Positions 23,540-34,213 of a DNA stretch of 64,000 nt are shown piece by piece; the stretch's first letter is position 1; every line of letters begins with the position of its first letter. This DNA comes from Gigaspora rosea (Eukaryota > Glomeromycota > Glomeromycetes > Diversisporales > Gigasporaceae): NCBI GenBank assembly GCA_003550325.1, contig QKWP01001941.1:1-64000 (forward strand). Direction: 5' to 3'. The notes beneath the pieces are model-generated. The model made no database searches. It saw nothing but the letters and a program-made list of their open reading frames with translations, and was not told where the DNA came from. Both the position numbers and the translations under genes were made by a program.

Positions 23540-25484
23540 TTAAAATTTTCTAGTGCCATAAAATTCACCTGTACTTTCGACCAAGAAATTTGGATTTACT
23601 TCATCATGTTGAAATGAAAAAGCTTCAATCTTAGTGACACCAGCATCTTTAGGTCCAACACCTTTTCCATCTAACAAAACGGGAACAATGTTGATATCAT
23701 TATTAACATCAAAAACTGCAGTTGGTTTTATTTCGCCTGTCGTAGCATTAACATCCATAACATAATCATGTTTTTGCATTCGGATTCCCAATTTCACCAT
23801 GCGATCTGTAATGTCGACAGTTCCCGTGGTATAAGTAGTACCATTAACTTTAGTATGAGCATTATTACGCCACATAGCAACAAAGCCAGCAAAATGAGGT
23901 GAAGTTACTGGTGTATCAGCATTCGCACTGGGTAAGTCAAGAAAAACTCTAATAGAGTATGGACCAACTAATTTACCAGCTTCAATAGTCAATTTTACAT
24001 AAAACCTACGTCCATAATGAGGATCAGGTTTATATAATTCTAAAAGATAGGCTTGCAAGTTTTTGGGATCTTGACCTTTAAATTTAGCCAAATCAGGATA
24101 AGTATAACCAAGCTTTTCTACATCTCGAACGTCTTTAGATGTCCAAAAATCTGTTGCTGATTTTCGGAATGGTGTTAAAGCTGTATTTTCATCTACTTTT
24201 GAGTACAGTACATCAGTATAAGTGCCGTTGATACCAACACCTTCAGGAATCCAACTGTTAGGAAATCTAATAATCAATAAAATAAATCAATAAATAAATC
24301 AATGAATGAATGAATGAATGAATAAATGAATAAATGAATTTTTTTATTATTTACATCATAAAATTATTCAAATAAAAAATAAATACTTACACCCCCTGCC
24401 AAAGTGCAAACATACGATCTACGTTGCAATGATGAAAGAAGAATAATGGGTCGAAACCAGTTATATCAGGATAAGACAAATGACCTGCAAGACCACCAGC
24501 AACTAAATGAAAACCATCATGGGTTGTTTCAATTGAGGCAAAATGAGCATATCCCACAAAGACTAAAGGATCTGGATGACCTGGATTAGTATCTTCCATT
24601 TCTGTATCATTTGACCCTCTTACAGCATGATTACTAAAATGTAAAAAATTATCAATATGAAACATTTGATAGAATCCAGGTCTAAAAACTGTTGGAACAT
24701 AAACAGAAAAATTCTGATTCATGATATTGTCCTGATCTTCATATTTAGAATTAGGGTGCCTAACTGTAGGATAACCGGCGGGTGTGTATGGATTAAAAGC
24801 CATGCTGGGAAGTGTATAATTGGGAGCATCAGTTGGATTTTGACCGTCTGGAAGGGGATATGAAATACTAACAGGTAAATGATAACGTTTTAAAGGATTT
24901 GTAACGTTTTTCCTGCCCTTTGGTGTATTTAATTCAATTTCAAGTGAGGTGAAAAATTCCGGAACACCATCCATTGCTTTTAAATCAGCCCAATCCCAAT
25001 AAGGATGACGAAGTTGATTTGCTGCTTCAACATATTTTTCTTTTTCATTATCAGGGTATTGTGAAGCAATTTTTTTTGCTTCAGAAATCAATTGCGATTC
25101 AATTAACATCAAATATGGTCGATGCCATGGAGGAAATAAAACATCACCATGATGACAATAACCACCCCAACGACCTTGTGCCCAATCTGTGTCATTATTA
25201 TATTCATGATCACCTTTAACGCCATCATAAGCTGAATAAGGTAGCCCATGAATGCCAGCAATTTGAAAAAATGATCGCATATCATTTTCATAAGGACGAT
25301 CAAACAAAGCTTGATAGCTTTGTACTAATAAATCGAATTGTGGTCTATATTTTTCATCATTATACATATCCAAAACATCTAAACGCGGATATATTGTTGA
25401 GTATGGTTCTATAATAACTGGACCAGATTCCGTTACACTCCTTACATGTGAGGAGTGATAACTTGAAGAATGACTTAATCCCAT
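23540..25484 (-). CDS. Tyrosinase (polyphenol oxidase)
   Basis: Two exons (25484-24391 and 24266-23540) join through a 124-bp intron with GTAAGT donor and TTAG acceptor; the junction makes WQGVFPNSW. The product is 606 residues. It is a type-3 dicopper enzyme that oxidises monophenols and o-diphenols to o-quinones, the entry to melanin. The CuA site shows H79 (IHG), C110-H111-H112 (YCHHG) and H121 (PPWHRPYL); C110 and H112 fit the Cys-X-His thioether pair of fungal enzymes. CuB shows H322 and H326 (THDGFHLVAGG) and H351/H352 (DPLFFFHHCNVDR). Residues from about 370 form the C-terminal beta-rich domain, ending near FYGTRKF, that shields the active site in latent fungal tyrosinases. There is no signal peptide, so the enzyme should be intracellular and activated by proteolysis, as known for the family. 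The start is the only Met upstream of the conserved region. Gene intact. Confidence 0.93.
24286..24345. repeat. ATGA/ATAA microsatellite in the tyrosinase intron
   Basis: A run of AATG, AATA and related tetramers (plus strand) fills the middle of the 124-bp intron. Confidence 0.9.
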
Positions 25485-25506
25485 ATTTTTGGTTTTTTTT
25501 TTTAAT

Positions 25507-25535
25507 ATTTATTATTATTATTATTATTATTATTT
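25507..25535. repeat. ATT trinucleotide run in the tyrosinase leader
   Basis: About nine ATT repeats lie 23-51 bp upstream of the tyrosinase ATG, inside its probable 5-prime leader. Confidence 0.85.
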
Positions 25536-25580
25536 TCTTTATTATTGGGATGAAGTTTGAAATCGAGGAAAACCGGTCAC

Positions 25581-25590
25581 CTTTATATTG
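25581..25590 (-). promoter_or_regulatory. TATA-like box of the tyrosinase gene
   Basis: Read on minus: CAATATAAAG, about 100 bp upstream of the ATG. Spacing allows transcription to start about 70 bp before the ATG. Inferred from sequence only. Confidence 0.4.
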
Positions 25591-27175
25591 TTCGCCATGG
25601 GGTACCAAAATATTTTTAAACTCATATTATTTCCCGCTTGAAATTTTGTAAGATTTAGTTATAATCTAGAAAATTATGGAGCTTATTATGCATAGCTAAT
25701 TATAAGGAATTCATACATCGACAATGTCAATAATATAAAAAAAAAATGCCTCAGTTGCATTATAGTCTATATGTATCCATTAAAAATATCTATATTTGTA
25801 AAATTATAACATTAAGTTAAGGCGTAAACTTTATGTATAAATATACGTGTTGCATAAGATGTAGTGTCGAATTGTTATAATTATTATTTTTTTCACCGAC
25901 ATTCAATCAATTTCGATTTTAATCCTTTGTTATCTTAGTTAGGATTGCCAAATATAGTGACGAATAGTATCAAAGATTTTGAAAATAGCAATAAAACTTT
26001 ATGATTCTAACATTTCATAGTTTGGACGGTTGAAATATCAAGCAAACATCTCTGAATTTAATCTGTGATAAATCTGTAAATTCAAAGATTAACTCTAGAT
26101 TTAAACTCATTTCAATAGCTGCAACATAAGTAAATACGTACGTAAGTACATACGTTTACTTTTACGTAGCAATAAAAGCTTGGCAATAAAAAATCATCAT
26201 TCACCTGACAACATTAGAGATTCATAATGGTGAATGAAACTTTTACGTATTTTGTGTTACATGTTCGTTATTACGTAAAAAAAATTGAAAAAATGCCGAT
26301 CAAATTCCAAATTCTATTAATTTTATAGAATTAAAATTGCTAATTATAAAAATAATGATTTCTATTTTGAATAAAAAAAAATTTAACGTTATCAATTATT
26401 TCTATTTTGAAAAAAAATTTATTATATTATAATGGCTTTTCTATTTTTGAAAAAAAATTTTGTTAATTATATTGAATTCTATTTTGAAATAAATTTTATT
26501 AATTATAATAATTCTATTTTGAAAACAAAAAATGCAAACGATTAAAAATTTCTATTTCAAAAAAAAAAAATCTTATTAATTATAAAAAATTTCTATTTTC
26601 AAAAAAAAAAGAAATATTTAAAAAGCTTTTATTTAAAAATTTATCGTTTAGCAACTTTTCTATCAAAAATTACTATCTAAGATTTTTAACGTTAATCTAT
26701 TTTTTATTTAAATAAAATTAGGAAATTTCATACCGAATCATATTTAGTAGGTAATATATACAATTTTGTATTAGTAAAGTTCTACGTAATCTGAATTGTT
26801 AAATTTTAATAGCTTTTTAGCCAGTAAAAGTTTCGATAATATTTCGATCGAACTAAAGTATTGTTTTATCTTATTTCTTGTCATACAAAAAATTCTTTAT
26901 TATGTTTCTAATACAAATAAATGATCCATTAATGTTAGCCATAGGGACGACGTACATTTTAGTTTAAGTCACAAAAAAATTACGCTTTAAACATTTTAGT
27001 ATTTTGTGTTTATGCTGATCACAGATTTTTCTATAAAAAGTTATAGATCGGATAACCTATGTAAGGAGTATCATCTATTAAAGTATGTACTACTCACGTA
27101 CATTACCGAACAGTAATTATATATTCATAGAACTGAGCATACAAATTAATGATTTATTTCTTTGTATATGAATTA
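25591..27175. other. Gene-free stretch upstream of tyrosinase
   Basis: No gene seen. The middle holds the minisatellite at 26318-26620. Confidence 0.5.
26318..26620. repeat. Minisatellite with TTTCTATTTTGAAAAAAA core
   Basis: Six or seven imperfect units of 40-60 bp, each with TTCTATTTTGAAA or TTCTATTTTCAAA, an A-run and TTAATTATA. Units differ in length through the homopolymers. Confidence 0.8.
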
Positions 27176-27322
27176 CAGTGCTTTTCAAATTACTGCGATC
27201 AGTGATTTTCATACATCACATCAAAAAAAAATGCAAATCTGTGTATTGGCATTTTTTTTTTAGATTTCTGATTTCCGTGTGATGCACGGAATTTGCTGAT
27301 CACAGCAATTTGAATAGCACTG
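27176..27322. mobile_element. TA-type MITE, ends CAGTGCTTTTCAAATT
   Basis: The ends are CAGTGCTTTTCAAATTACTG and, inward from the right, CAGTGCTATTCAAATTGCTG. TA flanks both sides (27174-27175 and 27323-27324). The element is 147 bp, and its arms also carry CATACATCACATC against the GTGTGATGCACGG block. It is a Tc1/mariner-derived MITE; a truncated relative is at 13085-13212. Confidence 0.85.
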
Positions 27323-27954
27323 TAAATAGTCAACTTTCAGTTAAATCTTCGCATCAAAGGAGTTACAAACTTTCAAAGTGACGAAAGGGACAGAATTTTT
27401 ACATTTAAGACTCATTAAATGTAATTCTCTTAAATGCACCATTCCTCAAATGCGACCTCAAAACCCCGGCACATAATTCGGGATCCAATATCTTGACAAC
27501 GTGTATTTACAAAAGATTACATACTTATGCCAGATTTTGAGGTTGCATCAAAAGGGTCTCTCTGTATATACTTGACCCTATATATAAATTTCCTGGTTAC
27601 TACGAGTTGCATTTTAGGTTTCTGGGTTGGATTGAAACCATTTAACTCATCATAATTCTAGGCAAAATTATGTTGATCATTACCAAATTATCACGAATGA
27701 CATTAACGCCGGCTGAATCAAGCAGTTATAATATGCTACGCATTGATATATAAATATTTAGAATTTCATAAAACGCATGCTAAAAATCACTCCTTAGAGA
27801 GACAAAATACAAACAAGTAGCTATGTTTAAATTAAATATTTCCCAAATTATCGATTTTTAATATTGATGCACTACTTTAGGAAATATACATATGCTATAG
27901 AAGTTGTATCGTTGAAAATAAAAGAAAGACTCCTCCCCCTTGGGGCATCATTAT
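27323..27954. other. Gene-free stretch
   Basis: No gene, RNA or repeat recognised. The last 8 bases are the hAT target duplication. Confidence 0.5.
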
Positions 27955-29389
27955 TAGGGCTGTTAATCGGTCCGTCCGGTCCGTCCCGGTTAAAAGACCG
28001 CCCGGTCTTTTAAAAAACCGGACCGGACGCGGTCCAGGACCAAATAGGACCGAATAGAGCTAGACCGGACGGACCGATGATCAATATAATACTTTTGCTG
28101 TAACGGTGAAATTAAGTTTGTCAGTATAAAGAATTACAATAAGCTTTTCAAATTAATAATATTTGCTTATATGATATTAATACGTTTGATAATTTTAGTT
28201 ATACATAAATTATGGATTAGAAAATAATATAGTATATTAATATAGCAAAATAACTCATTTAATTAACTTCGTAAATATGAACATTATAGTTTAAATCAGT
28301 TAAAAAGATATTTTGTCACTTTTAACCATTTAAGATTCGATAATTTGATTGAATAATATAATCATAATTGGGCATGCCAAATGTTCAATCTTGTACTGAT
28401 TCAAGACAATATATGAAAAAATTAAAGTAAATCAACAAAACGATTAGATGTTACTTGTATAGAAAAAAAATATTTATTAATAAAATATTGTTAGCATTTA
28501 CATGTCTGTCAAACATTTAAAAATTTATAAACTTAATATATTTAATAAAAAAAAAAATATAAAAAATAAAGTATACTACTAGTATCGGGCTATTTCCAAT
28601 CGTAGTTTAATGCTATTAGAATTATGCCATTCAGTATGATGAAATTTTTAAATTTACTAGTATTACGATCTTAACATCACAATACAACAATAATTTTTTT
28701 CATTAAGTTTCAACAATAATTAATTATCCGTAATATGCTTAATAGAAAGTATGCAAATTTGATTTTCAATCTTTAAATCCAGATGATCCACATTATACAT
28801 AAATCCTTATCAATGTGTACCGATATTGAAAAAACTGATAATCTATAATTTGACAATAATGGTACATGCGGATTGAGCATATTACACTTATTTCAGATTT
28901 GAACAATATGCTATATTTGCATTTTGGATGACGAGTTTGAGGCAAGCTAATAGTTAATTTTAGTCGAATGCAAATTATAATTTGTATCATTAAAAATTCT
29001 CGGCTAAATTAATCATTAGCTTGTTTCAAACTTGTGTTCCAAAATAATGCCATAGACGTTATTTCGCACAAATACAGTGCAAATTGTAAATCAACTGATC
29101 ACGTCATTGCTGTCATTAATAAATTTCTCTATTTTATTAACATTAACAACAGCCCGTTCACATTATACATTAAACGTGGTTTAATCTTGTTTAACAAACT
29201 AAGGGGTTTGTAATTGAATTTTGACCAAAAAAAACAACATTTTATAGTTGTTTATATTATCAAGATAATATTTAGTTGATTTATTAGGACCGACGGTCCT
29301 TTCGGTCCGTCCTAAAAAGGACTGGACCGGCCCGGTCCCCGGACGGACCGAAGGACCGTCGGTCCGGACCGGACCGATTAACAGCCCTA
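27955..29389. mobile_element. Non-autonomous hAT element with GGTCCG subterminal repeats
   Basis: The ends are TAGGGCTGTTAATCGGTCC on both sides (inverted). Exact 8-bp duplications ATCATTAT flank it (27947-27954 and 29390-29397), the hAT signature. The first 130 and last 100 bp carry dense GGTCCG or CGGACC motifs in both orientations. The 1.2-kb interior is AT-rich with no transposase frame. Intact ends and an exact duplication suggest a recent insertion, mobilised by a hAT transposase elsewhere. Confidence 0.92.
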
Positions 29390-29499
29390 ATCATTATGCA
29401 AAATATGGGATTCAATTTGTAAGGAACGATTGAGTTCCTTAGATTACATAATGTACATACATATATAAATACGTGCGTGCGTACGTTCTTAATCTGGTT

Positions 29500-29657
29500 T
29501 AATGATGCTGATGCAACTCACATGACCTGACCTGACGCAACTGCTCATGTGACCTTAAAACATAATGGTTGAGCTGCGTCATGCATCATGCGTCAGTGAC
29601 GCAACTTATGGTTTCGTCAGGTCGCATAAGGTTTCGTCATTCTTCATCAGCATCTAT
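29500..29657. mobile_element. MULE-like MITE with 9-bp duplication
   Basis: The ends are TAATGATGCTGATG and, inward from the right, TATAGATGCTGATG; both continue into GACCTGACG-like blocks, so most of the 158 bp can fold back. AATCTGGTT flanks both sides (29491-29499 and 29658-29666). A 9-bp duplication fits Mutator-like elements. Confidence 0.8.
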
Positions 29658-29666
29658 AATCTGGTT

Positions 29667-30409
29667 ATGGTCACATAAACATAAAAACGTCTTAAAATAA
29701 TATGTTTCGATTGAGATATGGAAAACTTTATCTAGTATTAAGGAGAACCATGGAGTTTGCAGTTAAATGTTTGTTTTTATTTACTCAATTCTACTTACGG
29801 TATACCTATGCTTTTACTAATATTAATATTATTACTACTGCACATTACTAAGGTGTGCTTAACTGGGTTTTAGCATATTTGTTTACGAAATTCCTGATCA
29901 AATAGTTAGTTTCTTTTAAAATGCTTTTTTTTAAAGAACTTTAAATACGACGAATAAGTGATTTTTTTTCAAATACTAACTTTTATTATAAAGTTACATC
30001 TGCCTATCTATCTCATCCAAAAATGATTACTTAGAAATTAAAAGGTAATCATCATTATAAAAAATTTAGTTATGTTACAAAAAGTGTTGGTCATGGAAAT
30101 TTTAAGCTATTTGAATGTAAATTAAAGCATATAAATAAATTTTTCTTTAATATATATATTATATATTAAAATCAAAATTTTTTTATTACTTTTAATGTTT
30201 TTTAAACTGTTATTTAGTACAGTCAGACTTCTTTATGATCACTTTCTATATAGACAAGCAAAAATTATGCTAACTCCCAAAACTTCAACCTCTATATAAG
30301 CACACATTATTGTGCAATAGATTTAAACATAGTAAAAACCTCATTATAATCACAAATCACTTATAATCACTATCACTATAAAATTTAATTTTTTTTATTA
30401 ATTTTAATA
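29667..30409. other. Gene-free AT-rich stretch
   Basis: No gene seen. AGTACAGTCAGACTTCTTTA at 30218-30237 may be an end of a decayed Tc1-like element; no partner end is convincing. Confidence 0.4.
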
Positions 30410-30605
30410 TGGTGGTTTGCAAAAAGGTGTGATCTCTGTAGATCATGATATCATGCAAAATTATGAGAAATCAGTTATTCTAGTGGATTTTTCAATTCAT
30501 GAGAATTTTAAAAATTTCTAACAAAATATAGATGTTATTAATTGAAAATTATAATCAATAGGGAATTAATATCTCAAAAACTTTCTGCTATCATCTATAT
30601 AGAGG
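30410..30605 (+). repeat. Fragment of the 8.0-kb TIR family, copy C
   Basis: It starts ATGGTGGTTTGCAAAAAGG then TGTGATCTCTGTAGATCATG, the same end as at 8011 and 6652, and shares the inner block CAATAGGGAATTAA with copy A. The opposite terminus is absent. Confidence 0.65.
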
Positions 30606-30647
30606 TTTAAATAATCATAAAAAGCTTGTAAAAACAAAAAGTGATTA

Positions 30648-30861
30648 CTGTATTCTATCATGAATAAGCACACCTTTTTTTAATATTTTAAACTTAAATA
30701 TCTTAACAATTAACTAATCAAATTTAATAAAAATGTTTTTATTTTAATTTATAAATTTATAAAATTTAAATAAAAAAGTTTTATTAAATTTGATTAATTA
30801 ATTGTTAAAATATTTAAGTTTAAAATTTTAAAAAAAGGGGCCTATTTATAATAGGATACAG
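30648..30861. mobile_element. Near-perfect 214-bp palindrome with TA flanks
   Basis: The arms of about 105 bp start CTGTATTCTATCATGAATAA on the left and, inward from the right, CTGTATCCTATTATAAATAG. TA lies on both sides. The inner arm reads TTTGATTAATTAATTGTTAAA then ATATTTAAG, which looks like an AT-shifted form of the core of the alternating arrays. It could be a MITE that gave rise to the arrays or a decayed single unit of them. Confidence 0.7.
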
Positions 30862-31400
30862 TATATTGATTTTGTGATTATAGAGGAGGTGCTATAGAGA
30901 GAAATGACTATAGTATAATTATTAAATTAGAAAAAACAATAACACAAATTATTACTTTAATATTAAATAATCTTTTTTAGTTTAAGAGTAGAATTTACCC
31001 TATGTCAATTACTTGTAGATCACTCATAAATCTGTGATGTGATTGGCTAGTTTTGTGTTGTTACCCACAAAATTTATTTATCACCTGCAAAATTTATTAA
31101 TTTAGTAAGTAAATTTTTAACATACCAACTTAGTTAATATAGGGTTTTTTTGATATTTTGATAAAACAAGTATTCAAAAACAGGTTTAGTGATATTTTAT
31201 AATGTTATATTTATTTTTATGTAACTCATCCATAGTGATTGTATTGTATAATCTGATTTACATAGTAGAGTCATAATTAGTAATATAAAAATAATGTATA
31301 TATACTCTACCCTTAAAGCTGATATAATTTTAGAACTACAGTTGCTATCATAAAAAGCTATCAACTTTTAATTATGAAATTTTTAAACTTTTATAATTTT

Positions 31401-31640
31401 TTTAAAATAAAATAAACGAAAAAAAGTTTTTTATAAATTTAATAGCTTTTAATTAAACTATCTTATCTACAAATAAAATTTTTAATATTTTTTATTTTAA
31501 GAAGTTTATATTACTTTATTTTAAAATAAAATAAACTAAAAAAAGTTTTTTATAAATTTAATAGCTTTTTAATTAAACTATCAAATCTAAAATATAATTT
31601 TTAATATTTTTTATTTTAAGAAGGTTATATTAATTTAAAG
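31401..31640. repeat. Tandem duplication, two units of about 119 bp
   Basis: 31401-31519 and 31520-31640 are direct copies (TTTAAAATAAAATAAAC then GAAAAAAAGTTTTT) with scattered changes. The second copy ends in the target site of the SINE at 31643. Confidence 0.85.
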
Positions 31641-31642
31641 TT

Positions 31643-32350
31643 GGTGTGGCGCCTTAGAGAAGTGGTCAAGGTGTCACCACCCAAGCGGCAGGTTGACAGT
31701 TCGAATCCCACTGTTGACGCTTTGAACAATAGGCCTGTGTTCGGTAACCATGTGGCTCAGATCGGTTGGGTTGTAAAAACCTGTTACCTTGGTTCCACCA
31801 TCTTGAATGGGAGCTACGGCGCAATGGTATTATCATTACACCATAAAATCCAGGGAACCGGGGAAATGGAAACCCATTTGGCAAGTCCTGAATTAGGAGG
31901 TAATAATGAAGATCTACAACGGCACTACCAAAAGAAGGTGGGTGGCCTGGATCAGAATGAACCTAATAAGGGCAGGCGGCTTTGTCGCTAAATCCATATC
32001 CGAAGTGAAATGGGACACAGAAGACAATGGTAGGCTTTTGGTGCGAGGGTAAAGTAGCCCTTAGGCTGATGATTTATCTAAAAGAGTTGGGGCCCCTTAA
32101 TATCTGCGCTTGTGCAGTGCAATGGGTAGTAATAGAAAGAGTGTGAACCAAAGGGTTTAAATAGACAATTCCCGTAGTTGGGTTGTAGGTATGGCAGCTA
32201 GTGTAGAACCTTCAGGCAGACTACTTAAATTAGGTACCAAAAGTGCACGTGTGGCTAGTTGTATCCTCATTCATGTAATAAATATTATGTCCTAATAACT
32301 CATAATAAAATCCCGGCTATAGTACCCAGCCTCTAAAGTTAAAAAAAAAA
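31643..32350 (+). mobile_element. Long (708-bp) tRNA-headed SINE with perfect 13-bp duplication
   Basis: The head is tRNA-like: TGGCGCCTTAGAGAAGTGG (A-box region) and GTTCGAATCCC (exact B-box, 31699-31709). A GC-richer body of about 600 bp follows, then a pure A-tail. TTAATTTAAAGTT flanks it exactly (31630-31642 and 32351-32363). Head, tail and perfect duplication show a young LINE-mobilised insertion. At about 45-50 percent GC it stands out from its AT-rich surroundings. The open frames inside (31641-31991 plus, 31666-31884 minus) are by-products of the composition, not genes. It is longer than most SINEs and may be composite. Confidence 0.9.
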
Positions 32351-32603
32351 TTAATTTAAAGTTATATATAGTTTAAAAATTTGGCACTTATATATAAAAA
32401 ACTTAACAAAATTTAACTTTATTAACAAAATTTTAGAATTTATTAATAAAATTTAAATTTATATTAAATTTTTCTGCATTTTTATTGGTCAATTATATTA
32501 CACTACAGCTAAAAAATTGGCACCTATATATAAAAAGTTGTTGGCTTTAGGTGGTACTGACTGTACTATAAAAATAATTTAACTATAGTCAATCTTAATA
32601 TAA

Positions 32604-33132
32604 GGGGGCATCCATAAATAACGTTATGTACCCCCTCATAGTAGCGCTGGACCCCCCTCTACTATATAAAAAAATTTTTCAAAATCCGTATGTTTATATA
32701 TAAAATTTTACAAAAACTTGAATATATTATGATCCAGTGGTCCAATCTGGATGATTTTGGTACCATTCGATTCATCTCTATGAGACGAATCCAATGGTAC
32801 CAAAATCATTTCATTTGGATTACTGGATCACGTTTTATTAACGAAATACTATTGATTTTATAGTAATTTTATAAGAAAACATAATAACCAATAGTATTTC
32901 GTTAATAAAACGTGAACCAGTGATCAAAAACAAATGAAATTGGTACCATTCGAATCCTCTACTCGAGAAGATTCGAATGAAACCAAAAAAATCCAATTTA
33001 GACAACTGGATCAAGTTTTAGACAAATTTTAATAAAAAAATTGTGTTATATTGGGGGGACCCCCCCTACATAGTGGAAAATCGTTATATTTTGGGGGACC
33101 CCCTCAAACATAACGTTATTTATGGATGCCCC
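32604..33132 (+). mobile_element. TIR element with TAA duplication, copy 1
   Basis: The ends are GGGGGCATCCATAAATAACG and, from the right, GGGGCATCCATAAATAACG; TAA flanks both sides (32601-32603, 33133-33135). Inside are two smaller palindromes built on CCATTCGA(T/A)TC and ATACTATTG, so the whole element folds into a branched structure. There is no frame. A 3-bp TAA duplication fits PIF/Harbinger. Confidence 0.85.
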
Positions 33133-33135
33133 TAA

Positions 33136-34213
33136 TTACTGGGTTAGTAAGAGTAGTAATATATATTATATAATATTTTTTTACTATACCTCCAACTCTT
33201 TTTTTTATATAAGAAAATTTTGATTAGTTATTATAGATTATATATTTAAATAAAATATTAAAGATTTTCTCTCTGCCTATAAGATTTGTTACTATCCTAA
33301 TCAAAATTTAATATGACTAAAGAGTAGAGTTAGGGTATGGGGCTTGGGAGCATACCCTATGAGACATGCTCCTATTATGTGATTTACTACTGATATATGA
33401 TTGGCTAATTTATACTTATTCAATCATATGACTATATCAAATTGCCTACTAAAATTTTATCAAATTACTTACTAAACCTTTGCTCAAATTATTTATTAAA
33501 CCTTCTTTTAAATTATTCTTCACTAAATCTTCACTTAAACTAATTTTTTTATTACTTAAGTTACTAACTAACCTTTGCTTAAATTATTTTTTATATAATT
33601 TATTAAACCTTTGCTTAAATGATTTTTTATATAACTTATTAACTTTTGCTTAGATTTTTTTATAAAGTTTAATATATAACTTGAATTATTATATATATAT
33701 TAAAACATATTTATTAAAAACTTTCAAGCAAACTATTAGAATTAAACAAAAGAACTGAAAAAAATTGTTAGATTTAATTTGTATAGCAAGATAATGATCC
33801 AGTTCTATAGCTTGTATTAATTTCAATAGTTTATTAATTTTTTATTTGAACTTAGTAATAGTCTTATTCATGATAGCTGGTTATTCATAAATGTCTTTAA
33901 ATGATTATTTATTTGTTTAATTTAACATTTTTAATAAAAATTTTAGGCATATTAAATATAAAACAATATTAAAAGCAGTCTAGATTAATAATAAAATAAT
34001 TTAAATAAAAAGATTATATAAGTATATGCATTTGGATTTAAATTAACAATTAAATAAGATCTATATACTTATTTGATAAATATGTCTTCTTATTTTATCA
34101 AAATCAGATTTACAAATTTTAGTTTTGAAACCCCTTAATAGCTATATTTAACAATTTATATGAATTCTTTAATTTAGTAAAATAATTATTATATATAATA
34201 AAATAGATATAGA
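33136..34213. other. Gene-free stretch between two elements
   Basis: No gene seen. It contains the minisatellite at 33445-33660. Confidence 0.5.
33445..33660. repeat. Minisatellite, unit about 35 bp
   Basis: Imperfect direct units of the form TTACTAAACCTTTGCTTAAA then TTATTTTTTATATAA, five to six copies, the last two the most alike. Confidence 0.75.

Noticed and set aside
24404-25651. Several plus and minus frames of 61-82 codons
   Set aside because: Shadows of the tyrosinase exons and its leader.
28793-28990. 65-codon minus frame
   Set aside because: Inside the non-autonomous hAT element; no transposase motifs.
30218-30920. Possible larger Tc1-like element around copy C
   Set aside because: The left CAGTCAGACTTCTTTATG and a loosely similar right sequence near 30880-30920 pair too poorly to support an element.
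30985-31318. Possible MITE with AAGAGTAGA-like ends
   Set aside because: Only about 10 bp of inverted similarity and no target duplication.
31641-31991. 116-codon plus-strand frame (and an overlapping 72-codon minus frame)
   Set aside because: Both lie inside the SINE at 31643-32350; the first includes the tRNA-like head. They are by-products of the GC-richer element body.
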